A stretch of DNA of 64,000 bases, from assembly GCF_900447535.1 (NCBI RefSeq), contig NZ_UFXX01000002.1:186001-250000 (forward strand), given 5' to 3'. The notes below the pieces were generated by a model, which was not told the origin of the DNA, did not search any database, and was given only the letters and a program-made list of their open reading frames with translations. The translations under genes were made by a program, and so were the position numbers. The DNA is from Dermacoccus nishinomiyaensis (GTDB lineage Bacteria > Actinomycetota > Actinomycetes > Actinomycetales > Dermatophilaceae). Below, in pieces: positions 44,396-51,614 of the stretch (the stretch's first letter is position 1; each line of letters begins with the position of its first letter).

Positions 44396-47300
44396 GTGAG
44401 CACCAGCATCCGCCTGGCCGTCGTCACCGCTGACGGCTCCCCCAGCGACCCGATCGTCGTCGATGCCCCCGACGGCACACCCTTCGCCGCGATCCGCCCC
44501 GCACTCGACCTTCCCTACGCGCCGACGCACGCCGGTCGAGCGATCCGTGACGACGACGTCCTCGGCCGAGCACCGCTCGTCGACGGCGCGCTGCTCGAAC
44601 CACCCCGCCGCCCGGACGAGGAAGAGCACGCGGCCATCCTGACGCTCGTCAGCGCGAGCGGCCCGCATCAGGGCTGTGCGCTCCCCCTCGCCGCCGGCCA
44701 CGTCACCCTCGGACGCCACCATCACCTGCTCGGCGACGATTCCCTCGCTTCACGTCGACACGCCCTCGTCAGCGTCGCGCGCGGGCAGGTGACGATCACC
44801 GACCTCGGCAGCAGCAACGGCGTGACGAGCCGCGGGGCGCGCCTCCAACCGCACGTGGGCCACCCCTGGCGTGTGGGCGAATCAGTGCGTCTCGGCGCCA
44901 GCGTGCTGCGTCTCGACCTGGCGAATGCTGAGCCAGCACCTCCTGACCTTGCGGGGTCCGATCTCTCCGGCATCAAACCTGCGGAAACCGACCCCATGAG
45001 TGCCGCCCCTGCAAACGCCGGCTCAGCCCTGCGCGCCGGGACGTCGAACTGTCTGCCCGAACCGCGGACGTTCGAGTGGCCCGCGGCCCCGACACCCCCA
45101 CGTCGGGTGCCGCTGCGCTGGATCGCGGTGCTCGCCCCGGTGCCCGTCGCACTGGTTCTCGCGATCGTCATGCACGCGGCCTACATGTTGTGCTTCATGC
45201 TCGTGGGCCCGCTGGTCATGGTGGCCACGCACCTCGACGACCGCCGTCGCGGACGTCGAGGTGGGCGCAGCGCAGCCCGCGACCATGCGCGCGAAGTGCA
45301 GGACGTCGGCCGGCGCGTCGCTGATGCGCTCGACGCGGAAGTCGTCACTCTCCTGCGCCTGGCGCCGAGCCCCGACCAATTGCTCGCCGTCGCCGCCGGC
45401 TCCCGCGACGGGCTCGGCCTGCGACGCGGGCCGAGCGCACGTCTGCTGCGTCTCGGGTACGGTGACGCGCCATCCGCACACCGCCTCGCCCGCAACGGCT
45501 CGGCACGCCCGCTCGGGCTCAACGAGGCACCCGTCACCCTCGTCGTGGCGCCGGGCGGCCTCGTCCATCTCGACGCCGATGCGGCTACGACACCGCAAGT
45601 CCTCGAACTCGTCGTCGCGCAACTCGCCGTCCTGCACGATCCGACTGACGCCCCGCCCGTCGTCGTCACCCGGCAAGCGGCGTCGCGACGCTGGGCCTGG
45701 GCGCTCGATTCGGCGCGTGTTCACGTCCACACGAGCGTGCCGGAGACCCTCCTCGCACGACTCGACGACGGGGTGCGTCGCCCCGGCAGTGACGACCTCC
45801 CCCTCGTCGTGCTCGAAGCCGGCAGCGCCGACGCTACGCGCCTCGCGCGACGCCTCGTCATCGCCGGCGCGGCCGTCGTCTGGGTGGGGGCTGCGCAGCC
45901 ACCCAGCATCGAGACGGGCGTGACGACATTGGCCGCGACGGTCCGCGTCACGTGCGCCGCGGGACACCGCGCCGCCCGCCTGCCGGGCGGGCACACGTTC
46001 ACCCTCGACAGCCCGGGTGAGACGTGGTTTCCCGCTGTCATGCGGCTGCACCGCCGCTGGGCTGCGGGCGCCACCGGTGGCAATAGCGCGCCGCTGCGCG
46101 CCTCGACGAGCGCTGCCCTGCTGCCGTCCGACGTGGCCGGCGCGTGGCGCACCCCGAGCACGAACGTGCCGATCGGCCACGATCACGACGGCATCATGAC
46201 GCTCGACCTCGCCCGCACCGGGCCACACGCCCTCGTCGCGGGCACGACGGGATCGGGCAAGTCCGAGTTTCTGCTCACGTACCTGCGCGGGCTGTTCACG
46301 CTCAACTCCCCCGAGCACGTGAACGCGCTGCTCATCGACTACAAGGGAGGTGCGACGTTCGGCCCGCTCGCGCGGGCCCCGCACGTCGTCGGCGTCGTCA
46401 CCGACCTCGACCATGGTCTCGCGACCCGTGCTCTGACGGCGTTGCGCGCCGAGATCGGGCGCCGCGAGCATCTGCTCGGGCGTCACGGGCTGACCTCCTA
46501 CCGTGACTATCTCGCCGCCGCGCCTGCCCACCTAGCGTTGCCGCGGTTCTTCGTCGTCGTCGACGAATTCCGCGTGCTGGCAGACGAACTGCCCGATTTC
46601 GTCGCCGGTTTGGTGCGTCTGGCGGCCGTGGGACGGTCGCTCGGCATGCACGTCATCCTCGCGACGCAACGCCCCGGCGGCGCCGTCAGCGCCGACATGC
46701 GCGCCAACCTCGACGTCCGCGTCGCGCTGCGGGTGCGTGAACGCTCCGACAGCATCGACGTCATCGACTCGCCCCTGGCCTCCCGCATCTCCGCGCGCAC
46801 CCCCGGGCGCGGGTACCTCGCGACGGCCGGTGAGGCTCCCGTCGAGTTCCAGAGCGCCTACAGCGGTGCGCCGCGCGAGCTCGGCACCACCGCGGCAGTG
46901 CACGTCCACCCCACGGTCGTGACTGCCTCGGGGCTGGACGAACTGCGCGACGGATGTGATGCCTGCCGCCCCGGACGGACGAGCGCCCGCAGCGACCTCG
47001 GGATGTTCGTCGACGAGGCCCTCGCCGCCGCACACCAGCTCCCACCGATCCACCGACCCGTGCTGCCGCCGCTGCCCGAGAATGTCGACGAACTTCTCGC
47101 CGAGACGAAGATCGTCGTCGGTCTCGACGCACTGACGGGTGAGCGACCGACGCCGGCGCCTCACTCGAACACGGCGGTGTGCGACAGGAGCGAATCCCTT
47201 TTCGGCGCATCGTCTTCGAGCGACGGGCATGATCGCGCGAAAGCAGCCGACGCGTTTGCGACGGACGACGGCCTGGCGCACGTCGTCGGCATCGCCGACC

Positions 47301-47923
47301 TGCCCGGTGCGCAGAGCCAACCCGCCGTCACCGTGCCGGCCGGGGTGCACGTCGGCCTCGCGGGAGCCCCTCGCAGCGGACGGACGAACGCCGCCGCGGC
47401 GCTCGCCCGGGCGGCGGTGTGCGGCACGGCCGCGGGCGCGACGACTCGCACAGCATCGACGTGGTGGGTCGGCCCCACCGACCCGATCGCGGCCGACGTC
47501 CACGTCGCATCCGACGACGCGGACGCCGTCATCCGCCTGCTCACGCACCTCGCCGAGGCGCACCCCGCGGGGCCGTCGAGCGTCGTCGTCATCGATGGAT
47601 GGGAGGACCTGCACGCGACGCTGCTGCGTATCAACCACGGCCTGGCCGCCGAAGACCTGCTGAAACGCATCAGCGAAGGCCACCGTCACGGACACACGTT
47701 CATCGTCACGGGTGGTCGGCAGGTGCTCGCCTCGAAGCTCAGCGCGCTGCTCGACGTCAGGCTGGTGCTGCGCCAGAACGACGCGACGGAGTACTCACTC
47801 GCAGGACTGCGTCCCGCTCAGATCCCGGCGTCGATGCCGCCCGGGCGCGCGCTCGTCCTGCCCCACGGCCACCAGGTTCACCTGCGGCACGAACCTCAGC
47901 CGAACGGGCGGGCCACGATGTGA
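44396..47923 (+). CDS. Orphan FHA-FtsK/SpoIIIE (EccC-like) ATPase
   Basis: 1175 residues. Residues about 80-175 are an FHA domain (VTLGRHHHLLGDDSLASRRHALV, GSSNGVTSRG; GR, SRRH and N are the phosphothreonine-binding positions). Residues about 238-281 hold two adjacent helices (WIAVLAPVPVALVLAIVMHA, AYMLCFMLVGPLVMVATHL). A FtsK ATPase follows: Walker A AGTTGSGKSEFLL at 616-623, LLIDYKGGATFG near 646, Walker B FFVVVDEFRVL near 720. From about residue 985 a second ATPase-like domain has a degenerate loop GLAGAPRSGRTNAAAAL with Arg in place of Lys. This is the layout of type VII (EccC/EssC) motor proteins, but I find no WXG100, EccB, EccD, EccE or mycosin nearby. GTG at 44396 is weakly supported; the frame is open upstream to 43712, antisense to tadA. 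It is divergent from tadA. Confidence 0.85.
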   Translation: MSTSIRLAVVTADGSPSDPIVVDAPDGTPFAAIRPALDLPYAPTHAGRAIRDDDVLGRAPLVDGALLEPPRRPDEEEHAAILTLVSASGPHQGCALPLAAGHVTLGRHHHLLGDDSLASRRHALVSVARGQVTITDLGSSNGVTSRGARLQPHVGHPWRVGESVRLGASVLRLDLANAEPAPPDLAGSDLSGIKPAETDPMSAAPANAGSALRAGTSNCLPEPRTFEWPAAPTPPRRVPLRWIAVLAPVPVALVLAIVMHAAYMLCFMLVGPLVMVATHLDDRRRGRRGGRSAARDHAREVQDVGRRVADALDAEVVTLLRLAPSPDQLLAVAAGSRDGLGLRRGPSARLLRLGYGDAPSAHRLARNGSARPLGLNEAPVTLVVAPGGLVHLDADAATTPQVLELVVAQLAVLHDPTDAPPVVVTRQAASRRWAWALDSARVHVHTSVPETLLARLDDGVRRPGSDDLPLVVLEAGSADATRLARRLVIAGAAVVWVGAAQPPSIETGVTTLAATVRVTCAAGHRAARLPGGHTFTLDSPGETWFPAVMRLHRRWAAGATGGNSAPLRASTSAALLPSDVAGAWRTPSTNVPIGHDHDGIMTLDLARTGPHALVAGTTGSGKSEFLLTYLRGLFTLNSPEHVNALLIDYKGGATFGPLARAPHVVGVVTDLDHGLATRALTALRAEIGRREHLLGRHGLTSYRDYLAAAPAHLALPRFFVVVDEFRVLADELPDFVAGLVRLAAVGRSLGMHVILATQRPGGAVSADMRANLDVRVALRVRERSDSIDVIDSPLASRISARTPGRGYLATAGEAPVEFQSAYSGAPRELGTTAAVHVHPTVVTASGLDELRDGCDACRPGRTSARSDLGMFVDEALAAAHQLPPIHRPVLPPLPENVDELLAETKIVVGLDALTGERPTPAPHSNTAVCDRSESLFGASSSSDGHDRAKAADAFATDDGLAHVVGIADLPGAQSQPAVTVPAGVHVGLAGAPRSGRTNAAAALARAAVCGTAAGATTRTASTWWVGPTDPIAADVHVASDDADAVIRLLTHLAEAHPAGPSSVVVIDGWEDLHATLLRINHGLAAEDLLKRISEGHRHGHTFIVTGGRQVLASKLSALLDVRLVLRQNDATEYSLAGLRPAQIPASMPPGRALVLPHGHQVHLRHEPQPNGRATM

Positions 47924-47935
47924 CAGGCTTGAGGC

Positions 47936-48796
47936 ATGTCAACCCGCGCCAAGATCGCCGTCGCCGGCCTCGTCGTCGCCGCCCTGCCCGTCGTCGTCGC
48001 GACGACCGGTTCGGCCGAGACGTCGCCGGCCTCCTCCCCCACCGCGGCGACGAGCACGTCCGCTGCGACGCCGTCGTCCGCGACCACGGGCGCGTCGCCC
48101 AGCGCCTCGTCGTCGGGATCTGCCTCCTCGTCGGCCGCCGCTGGGTCGACGCACGTCGACAAACCGCTGCAGCTACGCCTCGACGGCAAGACGGTCGACC
48201 CGTCCTCCGTGCCCGACGCGACGTCACTGTTCACCCGCGGCGAGCTCGCGCCGATCATCCCGCACCTCGACGGGGTGAGCGGCAGCGACGACACGCTCGA
48301 GTTGAACATCGCCGGTGAACCCTCTGACGACCGCAGCCACTTCGTCATCGCGCTGCCGCACACCGGTGAGTGGAAGGACGTCGAGGCCGCCTGGAAGCGT
48401 GACAAGGCCCTGCACGAGAAGCGCGCCCAGGCCAACCGCGGTCTCTACACGTTCTACGGCGAGGGCGCGCACGGCGTCAGCGATTCCTTCACCGACGGGA
48501 CGACGACCTATGCGCTCGTGCGCACGGGGGAGGCTGCGGCGGTCGTTCGTTTCTCCGGCATCGGTTTCTCGACGCTGGCCGACTCGCACGCCGATTCGCG
48601 CCGCGCGTACACGACGAAGACCGTGCCCGCGCTCCTCGACCTGCTCGGCGCGAAGCTGCGAACCGGTGAGTCGACGAAGGATGCGGGTGCGTCGTCGAGC
48701 GCGACGAGTTCTGCGACGTCCCGCGGCTCGGCGAGTCCCCCGACGTCACCCGCCGGCTCTCAGAGCGCCGCGCCGTCCTCGACGTCCGCCTCGTAG
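47936..48796 (+). CDS. Secreted Ser/Thr/Ala-rich protein
   Basis: 286 residues. A signal peptide (KIAVAGLVVAALPVVVATTGSA) is followed by a low-complexity Ser/Ala/Thr stretch (about residues 28-75), a folded domain from THVDKPLQLRLDGKTVDPSSV to LLDLLGAKL with segments RSHFVIALPHTGEWKDVEAAW and GLYTFYGEGAHGVSDSFTDGTTTYALVRTGEAAAVVRF (in parts), and a second Ser-rich tail. It starts 12 bp after the FtsK stop, so the two are probably co-transcribed. It could be a substrate or partner of that ATPase; that is inference. No family recognised. Its last 37 bp overlap the convergent membrane-protein gene. Confidence 0.75.
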   Translation: MSTRAKIAVAGLVVAALPVVVATTGSAETSPASSPTAATSTSAATPSSATTGASPSASSSGSASSSAAAGSTHVDKPLQLRLDGKTVDPSSVPDATSLFTRGELAPIIPHLDGVSGSDDTLELNIAGEPSDDRSHFVIALPHTGEWKDVEAAWKRDKALHEKRAQANRGLYTFYGEGAHGVSDSFTDGTTTYALVRTGEAAAVVRFSGIGFSTLADSHADSRRAYTTKTVPALLDLLGAKLRTGESTKDAGASSSATSSATSRGSASPPTSPAGSQSAAPSSTSAS

Positions 48797-49191
48797 CGCG
48801 GTAGCGGCAGCGCGACGACGAACGTCGCCACAGCAACGACGACGGTCGCGATGCCGAGCGCGGCGGCACCGCCGTCCATGAGGCTGAAGCCGATCGGCAC
48901 GAGCATGGCGTTCCACAGCAGCGTCGGGGTCTTGACCAGTGACTTGGCACGCACCAGGCCGACGACGAGGGCCAGCACCGCTCCCCCGAGGACGACGAGC
49001 ATGGCCGCCTCCGTGAGGGCGCGCGTCGTCGTGCTGGCCGATCCGGTGACGGCGCTCACGACCGACATGACGGCCATGACGAGGATGGCGGCCGCCGAGA
49101 TCGCCGTGCCCGTAGCGGCGGCGAGCCAATGGGCGCGCGAGCCCTTCCAGGTGGGAGCGGGGATCGATGACGTCGAGCGGGTGGTGTCCAC
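48760..49191 (-). CDS. Four-helix membrane protein, unknown
   Basis: 143 residues with four hydrophobic segments (AISAAAILVMAVMSVVSAV, EAAMLVVLGGAVLALVVGLVRA, LLWNAMLVPIGFSLMDGGAAAL, IATVVVAVATFVVALPL; parts given). It is of the small integral membrane type common in actinobacteria. It is convergent with and overlaps the 3' end of the secreted protein gene by 37 bp. The gap to whiB1 upstream holds a palindrome that could serve both genes. Function unknown. Confidence 0.7.
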   Translation of the reverse strand: MDTTRSTSSIPAPTWKGSRAHWLAAATGTAISAAAILVMAVMSVVSAVTGSASTTTRALTEAAMLVVLGGAVLALVVGLVRAKSLVKTPTLLWNAMLVPIGFSLMDGGAAALGIATVVVAVATFVVALPLPRYEADVEDGAAL

Positions 49192-49226
49192 GCTTCCACT
49201 TTACGCCGCGACATTTACGAACATCG

Positions 49227-49244
49227 TGTGAGCAAAAGCTCACA
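49227..49244. promoter_or_regulatory. CRP-like palindrome upstream of whiB1
   Basis: TGTGAGC-AAAA-GCTCACA is a perfect seven-base inverted repeat with TGTGA/TCACA ends as in CRP sites, but spaced 8 instead of 6. It lies about 75 bp upstream of the TATAAC box at 49302 and 36 bp upstream of the divergent membrane-protein gene. Confidence 0.45.
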
Positions 49245-49301
49245 TAAGCACACAAAAAGTTCGGGCAAACCCCTTGTGCTCGCCCGCGCCAGGTGTGAAC
49301 C

Positions 49302-49307
49302 TATAAC
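49302..49307 (+). promoter_or_regulatory. -10 box of whiB1
   Basis: TATAAC stands out in this GC-rich DNA about 110 bp before the whiB1 start. No good -35 box is seen at the usual spacing, which fits activator-dependent transcription. Confidence 0.45.
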
Positions 49308-49416
49308 GGAACACCTCCGCAGCGCGTCCCAGCGTCGCACTGTGGACACGCCGGCACCCCGGCAGCGTTCGAACCGACCCCGCCGGTTTCAGCGGAGACA
49401 TCAAGGAGCAAGCCAC

Positions 49417-49665
49417 ATGGATTGGCGCAATCGCGCTGCGTGCCTGGACGAGGACCCGGAGCTTTTCTTCCCGATCGGCAACACCGGCCCTGCCCTGCAG
49501 CAGATCGAAGACGCCAAGGCTGTGTGCCGACGCTGCGAAGTGATCGACACCTGCCTGAAGTGGGCTCTCGAATCCGGTCAGGATGCAGGCGTCTGGGGCG
49601 GCCTCTCGGAAGACGAGCGTCGCGCTCTCAAGCGCCGCAACGCCCGCGCCCGCCGCGCCAGCTGA
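49417..49665 (+). CDS. whiB1: WhiB1-type iron-sulfur regulator
   Basis: 82 residues. The four cluster cysteines are C9, C37, C40 and C46 (CRRCEVIDTC), followed by GVWGGLSEDERRALKRRNARARR with the GVWGG turn and basic DNA-contact tail. The start MDWRNRAACLDEDPELFFP and DAKAVC match mycobacterial WhiB1/WblE almost residue by residue from memory. It should hold a nitric-oxide-sensitive 4Fe-4S cluster and act with the primary sigma factor. AAGGAG precedes the ATG at 49417. The same order whiB1 next to a PdtaS-type kinase is common in actinobacteria. Confidence 0.95.
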   Translation: MDWRNRAACLDEDPELFFPIGNTGPALQQIEDAKAVCRRCEVIDTCLKWALESGQDAGVWGGLSEDERRALKRRNARARRAS

Positions 49666-49684
49666 CCTGAGCCCCGCGTCGACG

Positions 49685-49718
49685 ACTGGCGGCACACCCT
49701 GGGTGTGACCGCCAGTTC
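49685..49718 (+). terminator. Terminator after whiB1
   Basis: ACTGGCGGCACAC and GTGTGACCGCCAGT form a stem with one bulged A, followed by TTCTGTC. It lies 20 bp after the whiB1 stop. Confidence 0.7.
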
Positions 49719-49810
49719 TGTCATGTCCGGGCCCGGCTGCTGGTGCTGGGATCTGCGCGCCGGCGGGTGAACACGGCGATGAGCGACTGTGACCGATGAT
49801 CGCACATGGG

Positions 49811-49879
49811 CACGAACATCGCCGATGGGGACGGGATTCGCGAAGGTAGACGAAAATCGCCGATGGGGACGGGATTCGC
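49811..49879. repeat. Copy B of the 38-bp-period intergenic repeat
   Basis: One full 38-bp unit (CGAACATCGCCGATGGGGAC then GGGATTCGCGAAGGTAGA) and most of a second (CGAAAATCGCCGATGGGGAC then GGGATTCGC). It lies in the convergent gap between whiB1 and the PdtaS-like gene. The relative at 15377-15435 has the same period and phase. Confidence 0.75.
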
Positions 49880-49929
49880 ACACCGGGTAATGGTTGAGAA
49901 TCGAGGACTTGGGGCGCGGCTGACGTAGG

Positions 49930-51597
49930 TCAGTTCGACGCAGGGACTGGACGCAGACGGGCGCTGAAGTGCGCGTCGGTGCCGCCGCCCTCGAGGCGAT
50001 GCCAGGCGATCTCGCCGTGCAGATCCTCGACGAACGTCGTGACGATCTGCGTCCCGAGCCCGCTGCGCACGCGTGCTGACGCACCTGTCGGCGCGTCCGG
50101 GCCGGTACCGCCACGCTCGCCGCCGGGCGCACCTCCGCGCTCGTAGCCGCGGCCGTCGTCGATCACGTGGACGTCGAGCCGGTCGCCGTCGCGACGTGCC
50201 CGCACGGTGACGTTGCCGCCGGCGTCCCCGAGGCCGTGCTCGACGGCGTTCTGCACGAGCTCGCCGAGGACCATCGCGAGGGACGTCGCGTCCTCGCTCG
50301 AGAGCACACCGAAGGAGCCGTCGAGGTGGGAGGCCACCGAGGCGTCCGAGCGGCGGGCCACGTCGATGCTCGAGGCGAGGCCGCGGGCAGCGACGTCGTC
50401 GAAGTCGACCGTGCCACCGAAGCCCTCGCTGAGCGACTCGTGAACCGCGGCGATGACGCCGACACGGCGCCCCGCGTCGGCGAGGGCCTGACGGGCCTCC
50501 TCGTCGGGCAGCCGGCGCGCCTGCAGGCGCAGCACCGCGGCCACCGTCTGCAGGTTGTTCTTGACGCGGTGATGGATCTCGCGGATCGTCGCGTCCTTCG
50601 TCAGCAGTTCGCGGTCGCGACGGCGCAGCTCGGTGATGTCGCGCAGCAGCAGCGCCGCGCCGAGGCGGCGTCCGCCGGCCACGAGCGGCACGGCACGCAC
50701 CATGACGGCGGCCGAGCCGCGCCGGAACTCCGCCTGCCAGGGGGCGCGGCCCGCGAGCACGACGGTGGCCTCCTCCGGCCCGTCGCTCGCCTTGACGCCG
50801 CGTTCGTCGAGCGCGGTGGCGAGAAGCAGGCCGGGGATGTTGCTCTCCACCCCGAGCCTGCGGAGCGCCGAGACCGCGTTGGGGCTCGCGTAGGTGACGC
50901 GACCGCTCGCGTCGAGCTCGACGACACCGTCGCCGACGCGCGGCGCACCTCCCCGACCGCCCATGACGCCGCCGCCGTCGGGAAAGGTGCCCTCGGCGAT
51001 CATGCGGAACAGCGCCTCCGCGAGCGCCACGTAGCGCGTCTCCAGGCGGCCGCGGCGACGCACGTTGCCCAGGCGCATGTGGCACCCGAGAACCGCGATG
51101 ACGCGTCCGCCGCGCCGCACGGGCACGAGGCGCCGTGAGACCGGCTCGCCTTCGACCACGATGTCCACGCGCGTCTCCGCACCCTGGAGGCGAGCGCGAT
51201 CGAGGCCCACCTGCAGATCGTTCGAACGGGCGGCGTCCTCAACGCCGTCACTCACGTCGGAGGCGTCCGCGCGGGCTTCACCCTCACGCAGCCCCCGCTC
51301 GACAGAGGTGCCTGCGCGAGCAGCAACCTCAGCGACGCCACCACGATCGGCATCGTCCTGTGTCTGCGACGAGTCGAGTTCCTGCGGCCTGGCGCCGACG
51401 AGGTCGTCGGCGAACAGGCTGACGCCCGTCGTCGGGCGTACGTGCGCCGCGACCTGCCACCCGGCGTCGCCGCGCACCCACATCATGAGGTCGCCGAAGG
51501 CGAGGTCGGCGAGCAGCTGCCAGTCGCCGACGAGCAGGTGCAGCCACTCGTGGTCGGCCTCGTCGAGTGACGAGGCCGACCCGAGGACGTCCTGCAT
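49930..51597 (-). CDS. PdtaS-type sensor histidine kinase
   Basis: 555 residues. The N-terminal domain starts DEADHEWLHLLVGDWQLLADLAFGDLMMWV, as in PdtaS. It is interrupted by an acidic segment (about residues 80-130, SSQTQDDADRGG to ASDVSDGVEDAARS) not in the usual form. A PAS domain follows (VGDGVVELDASGRVTYASPNAVSAL), then the HisKA_2 region with the phospho-acceptor histidine in REIHHRVKNNLQTVAAVLRLQARR and the ATPase (VLGELVQNAVEHGLG, VIDDGRGY, GLGTQIVTTF). PdtaS phosphorylates the antiterminator PdtaR, which is not in the window. ATG at 51597 is chosen; a GTG at 51609 is possible. Confidence 0.88.
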   Translation of the reverse strand: MQDVLGSASSLDEADHEWLHLLVGDWQLLADLAFGDLMMWVRGDAGWQVAAHVRPTTGVSLFADDLVGARPQELDSSQTQDDADRGGVAEVAARAGTSVERGLREGEARADASDVSDGVEDAARSNDLQVGLDRARLQGAETRVDIVVEGEPVSRRLVPVRRGGRVIAVLGCHMRLGNVRRRGRLETRYVALAEALFRMIAEGTFPDGGGVMGGRGGAPRVGDGVVELDASGRVTYASPNAVSALRRLGVESNIPGLLLATALDERGVKASDGPEEATVVLAGRAPWQAEFRRGSAAVMVRAVPLVAGGRRLGAALLLRDITELRRRDRELLTKDATIREIHHRVKNNLQTVAAVLRLQARRLPDEEARQALADAGRRVGVIAAVHESLSEGFGGTVDFDDVAARGLASSIDVARRSDASVASHLDGSFGVLSSEDATSLAMVLGELVQNAVEHGLGDAGGNVTVRARRDGDRLDVHVIDDGRGYERGGAPGGERGGTGPDAPTGASARVRSGLGTQIVTTFVEDLHGEIAWHRLEGGGTDAHFSARLRPVPASN

Positions 51598-51614
51598 CGT
51601 CGCGTTCACCGCGC

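Noticed and set aside
43712-48796. A complete type VII (ESX) secretion locus around the FtsK-like motor
   Set aside because: I looked for WXG100 motifs, EccB/D/E-like membrane proteins and a subtilisin-like mycosin among the neighbours and found none; only the motor-like protein is present.
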